Source: Amoebidium appalachense | Lineage: Eukaryota; Ichthyosporea | Reading direction: 5' to 3' | Length of the DNA: 64,000 nucleotides | Assembly: GCA_963693365.1 (NCBI GenBank) | Contig: CAVNZM010000006.1 | Coordinates: 6,572,001-6,636,000 of the forward strand | Part shown: in pieces, positions 60,398 to 64,000 of the stretch | How the letters are laid out: the number at the start of each line of letters is the position of its first letter | Numbering within the stretch: position 1 is the stretch's first letter | Made by a program: the position numbers and the translations under genes | The notes under the pieces: model-generated | Databases searched by the model: none | What the model was told of the DNA's origin: nothing | What the model saw: the letters and a program-made list of their open reading frames with translations, nothing else

Positions 60398-61426
60398 CGC
60401 CCTTGTCAACACCAACAGGCCAGACAGCCATCACCTAGCCGGCCGGCTCTCCCTCCCACTGGGGAGCTCTAGCAAGGGCAGCCTGAGCCAACGTTTCCTT
60501 TCCAAAAAGAGAACAAATTCAAAACCCCACGTTGCAGCAACATTCGACCCCCCCACCCCAAATTCGAATGCTGACCAGGCCTCGCTGGCTTCGGGCCATT
60601 CGTCTTATTCCGGGCAAGGTATGTGGGTTGCACACATGTACAAAGCAACACCCCCCCCCCCCCCCCCCCCCCCCCTTGCCCTCCCCCCAGCACCCCCTCC
60701 CCTCACGCCTTCCCCCCAACCCTTTTTACACGTATACAAATGTCCCACACTCCACCATCTTGTTGATTTGCTTCCTGGGAGTTTGTGATGCGCAGCAAAA
60801 ATTAACCTGCTTTTCATCTTTTATGGATCAGATTTTTTTAGAAAAAGCAGAACCTGTACATTCAGTTGGGTAGGTACTGATTCATCAATGAGTTATCAAG
60901 GACGTACCAATCATCCCCCTTGTTCTCCGGGCACGCAGGCACGCACTTTCTGTGTGTGTGTGGAGTGAGGGCAAGCTGGGGAGGGGGTGAAGGGGGAGGG
61001 AAGGAGGTGCTGCACACGCTGGAAAGTCGGGGGGAAAGGGGGGGAGGGGGGGGGGGGGGGGGGGGGTACCGTGCAACATGTAACAGGTAGGATGCGGAAC
61101 AGATCAAGATAGTAGCATGTCAGTGCTTTCGGGGAGGGTTTTTTGTTGCGTTGTTTTCTCATGACCGTTTAGTTGACATCTCACCAAATGACCATCCCCG
61201 CCATTTCCCCACCGACAGGGCTGGCTCCAACACACACACATGCACACACACACGTACACACCACCTACCCACTGACTTGAACACTATCTCTCTTGGACAG
61301 ATTCCCACGGTGACAAGGGGAGCACGGATGGGCGGGGAGAGAAGAAAGTAAAAACATGGGTTCAAGATATATTCGAGGGTGTGCTAACAAACGAGACACG
61401 TTGTCTTTCCTGTGAAACGGTACTAG

Positions 61427-61461
<35 letters not shown>

Positions 61462-62053
61462 TTCTGGGGACACCCCAAAAAGAAAGGAAGAGGGGACTCC
61501 GTCCAAGCTTTTTTTTGCCTGCATGATTGGTGTTGCTTTTTTGTGTCATTTCTAAACAGTTCGGTTTGCATGTGCACTATGTATGCTTACCTCTGATACA
61601 AAGCAACTGATGATGGGCTCTGTTCAAGTCTATCTTGCCTTTCCTTTCTTTTTTGTTTCTTTTTTGAACGTGTGTTTGCGAGAGGGGTGGTGGTATGCGC
61701 GTCTGCGTGCGGTTGGTATGTGCCTCTGTATGTGTGTGTCTCTCATCGACTTTATATAGGTATATAGATACTCAGTGGGCACTGGGTACAGGTGTCGAGC
61801 AAAGACGAGTGCTTTCTGGATCTTTCCGTTGACATCGAACAGAATAGCAGCATCACAAAGTGTCTGCGGAGCTTCTCTGAGACGGGTACGTGACCACTCA
61901 AGTGATGGTCCAAACCGGGCACATGCACATGCACACACACCATCTTTTTTCATAAAACTTTACACTTCATTCACACAGGGGCACTCAGACACACACACTC
62001 ACTCACTCACTCATTCACACAAGCACACAGAGGCACGTCCGCACACACACACA

Positions 62054-62126
<73 letters not shown>

Positions 62127-62186
62127 CCCCGTCCCCCCCCTCCCCCCCCCCCCCCCCCCCCTTCTCTTTAGCGCACACGCACACGC

Positions 62187-62220
<34 letters not shown>

Positions 62221-63314
62221 CGTACCCCCCCCCCCCCCTCCCCCCCTTCCCCCCGTCCACCCCCTCCCGGTCTCTCCCGCTCTTTCCCCCACTCTCATCT
62301 GCATCTCACTCTTCTGCCCTATCTGGGTGGTAGCGTACGAGAGTGAGTTTTGATATACGTGCATTGGGATATACAGAATATCTACAGGGAGAACACAAGT
62401 ACTTCTGTGACAAATGCTGCAGCCTGCAAGAGGCGCAGAAAAGGTGTGTGGTTGTGTGGATGGATGTGTGCATGTGTGTGTGTGTGTGTGTGTGTTTGTG
62501 TGTGTCTGTGTGTGTGTGTGTGTGCGCGCGCGTGTGAGTGTGTGTGTGTGTGTCCTTGTGTCACACATACGTGTGTGTGTTCGTGTGCCAGTGCATGTGA
62601 GTGCGCATATGAGTATATGTGTATGCCTATGTATGGGTGCTCCGCATGTGTGTTTGCTTGTGTGTGTGTGCCTGCGTCTGTGCGCACATGCGTTCTTTGA
62701 TTCCTGCAGACCTGTATGTTCGGATTTTGCCTCCTGAGCTGGTTGAGGGAAAAAGGGAATGCGTAGGGGTTGTGGAGGGGGGTGGGGATGGGAGGCGTGT
62801 GTGTGGGGGGGGGGGGGGGGGGGGAGGGGGAGGGGGGGGGTCTATATGGTTCTATATATATAGTCAAGGACTCCCATTAGATATTCCCTAAGATGTTAGT
62901 TTTTAACTCTTCGGATTCCTCAACTCCCTGTATAAAAAGGCCCAAAGATATTTAAGAGGCAACCAACAAAGTATGCCAGAAAAGTATTCATGTGAATAAT
63001 ACAGGTAGTCACAACAATGCCCATGAGAATATCCCTGCGAATATCCAACGAATAGTCACTCTGAATTTTCATTGTTCATTGGTTAACGCGGGTCCCTCAG
63101 AATGAGAATAAAGAAACTGCCGCCTATCTTGGCGCTACATCTAAAACGCTTCAAGGTATGTTTTCCCCCCATACCCCCCCCCCCCCCCACACCCCCATCG
63201 CCGCCCCGCAACCCACCCATCCCCCCTCCCTCCCCCCCCTCCCCCCCCCCCCCCCCCCCTCCAAACACACACACACATACACACACCTCTTTATGTTGAA
63301 GGTGATGCTTACCC

Positions 63315-63345
<31 letters not shown>

Positions 63346-63463
63346 AAAAAAAAAAAAACCTTAGATTTTGCAGGGTGTGTACACACACACACACGCGCGC
63401 GCGCGCACACACACACACACACACATACAGACACACACACACACACACACACACAGTATACAT

Positions 63464-63494
<31 letters not shown>

Positions 63495-63899
63495 GGGTCC
63501 ACATCAACCACTTAGTAGATGAGAGTATGTGTGTGGATGGAGCTTATTGATGTGTCGAAGGTGTTCTATACACAATATATGGTTACGATTTCCCGAATAT
63601 CTGAATTGAAAACCCAGGTAGAAAGTGCTTCGTGCTTGAATGTGTGGGTATGGGATTCGGAAGTCAAACACAAAAGCTGGTTTAGGCAGTGTCTCATACA
63701 TGTGTTGGTAAATCATCATTGGGCTTGACCCCAAAATCCGGTTAAAAAGTGCTTTCATGCATGAAAGTGTGGGACTGATGTCCGATGGCCTAACCCAAAA
63801 ATACCCAATTTTTACTTGCAGTACATTGAGGAGCTACAACGGTACAAAAAACTTTCCTATCGAGTGGTATTCCCCATGGAGCTAAAACTGTTCAATACG
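55552..63899 (+). CDS. USP46: USP12/46-type ubiquitin carboxyl-terminal hydrolase, 3' end missing
   Basis: Cysteine protease that removes ubiquitin; USP12 and USP46 act with WDR48/UAF1 (family knowledge). Coding exons: 55552-55554 (ATG only), 56699-56776, 58003-58078, 58543-58695, 59695-59818, 60419-60618, 61301-61419, 61792-61885, 62377-62443, 63101-63155, 63822-63899. All phases match, giving 349 codons. Catalytic Cys32 is in [75 protein letters not shown] and [14 protein letters not shown] follow in family order. Zinc pairs: Cys246/249 and Cys293/296. The His/Asp box lies beyond the window; the last donor (ACG|gtattt) leaves phase 0. The Ser-rich exon at 60419-60618 replaces the usual linker and is longer than in human. 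USP12 and USP46 cannot be told apart here. Confidence 0.96.
56229..56316 (+). repeat. (GT)n in USP intron 1
   Basis: About 43 GT units. A second (GT)n lies at 55809-55862 and poly-G runs at 55966-55986 and 56056-56071. Confidence 0.95.
57570..57640 (+). repeat. (GA)n then (CA)n compound tract in USP intron 2
   Basis: GA-rich at 57498-57606, then (CA)n to 57640. The same intron holds CA-rich sequence at 56920-57090 and C runs at 57100-57125 and 57953-57991, the last ending 12 bp before the exon. Confidence 0.9.
58463..58490 (+). repeat. Duplicated splice-acceptor segment before a USP exon
   Basis: ttttccgaaccctgcagcacatgcatac resembles tttttgaaccctacagcacatgcatac at the real exon border (58529-58555), about 70 bp downstream. 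Flanks (gaattcggctttaagctacggtgatttt) also resemble the sequence upstream of the first copy, so a roughly 67-bp unit is tandemly duplicated. Confidence 0.8.
59435..59500 (+). pseudogene. Decayed duplicate of the USP QQDAHEF exon
   Basis: cacatacag then agctattccgtgggtccatc and on to about 59495 align with the start of the real exon at 59695 in the same phase. It encodes [19 protein letters not shown]: the family-invariant Glu of HEF is Gly, and similarity ends after about 55 nt. The acceptor is intact. Confidence 0.88.
59695..59818 (+). CDS. USP46: USP exon with QQDAHEF box
   Basis: Encodes [20 protein letters not shown] and a helix rich in Glu/Lys, ending TCAGG|gtacgt (phase 2). The acceptor acgtacag follows a 280-bp CA-rich tract that also contains a decayed copy of this exon at 59435-59500. 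Confidence 0.95.
62050..62125 (+). repeat. (CA)n, about 37 units
   Basis: Pure AC followed by C runs (62132-62161) and another (CA)n (62175-62220), in the USP intron before the YFCDKC exon. Confidence 0.95.
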
Positions 63900-64000
63900 G
63901 TATTTATCTCCCCTTCCCCCTCCTCCCCCCCCCCCCACCCTACCCACCCTCCTCCTTGCCTGATTCCCCTCCGCTCACCAGCATTCTCCCCCCCCCCCCC
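63900..64000 (+). other. USP intron, right edge
   Basis: Starts gtattt directly after the last exon and continues as C-rich sequence to the end of the window. The exons with the catalytic His box must lie to the right. Confidence 0.7.

Overview
This is eukaryotic nuclear DNA. The genes are broken into short exons by long introns with GT-AG (a few GC-AG) borders, and introns and spacers are packed with simple repeats: (CA/TG)n, poly-G/poly-C runs of 20-75 nt, purine tracts and minisatellites. Prokaryotic features (operons, Shine-Dalgarno sites, CRISPR) are absent. An ATAC-type acetyltransferase KAT14, an animal-like Golgi alpha-mannosidase II and a USP12/46-type deubiquitinase together suggest an opisthokont/holozoan protist or a similar early-branching eukaryote. 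I cannot name a species.

Layout. (1) 174-16234, minus: KAT14 (CSRP2BP/ATAC2) homologue. Thirteen exons were rebuilt with phase-compatible junctions. Its first exon(s) lie upstream of about 16.23 kb, and its C-terminal GNAT acetyltransferase domain lies beyond base 1. (2) 16235-20502: no recognisable gene. (3) 20503-28434, minus: a six-exon transposon-type gene with an N-terminal basic GRKKK segment, a DUF6729-like region, a DDE-transposase-like core and a DEDDy 3'-5' exonuclease lying inside that core. It has two single-base homopolymer frameshifts. (4) 30597-33294, minus: a short cytochrome b5 protein of the Irc21/Ncb5or N-terminal type. (5) 33800-44097, plus: a complete eight-exon GH38 alpha-mannosidase II (1104 residues), divergent from the b5 gene across a 505-bp gap holding a perfect TGACGTCA. 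(6) 46404-52567, minus: an unidentified multi-exon gene with a Ser/acidic-rich tail, only partly assembled; possible extra exons lie at 53.4-54.3 kb. (7) 55552-63899, plus: a USP12/46 deubiquitinase with eleven coding exons in the window. The catalytic Cys and both zinc CxxC pairs are present; the catalytic His lies past the right edge.

Neighbouring genes show no shared pathway; they are ordinary single eukaryotic genes. The most unusual items are the transposase/exonuclease nesting, a decayed duplicate of the USP QQDAHEF exon, a start codon sitting alone on its exon followed by a myristoylation-type N-terminus, and the way microsatellites run directly into splice sites. Three coding exons (two in the transposon gene, one in KAT14) each carry one extra base, in every case explainable by a homopolymer. 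That points to sequencing or assembly error at least as much as to gene decay.
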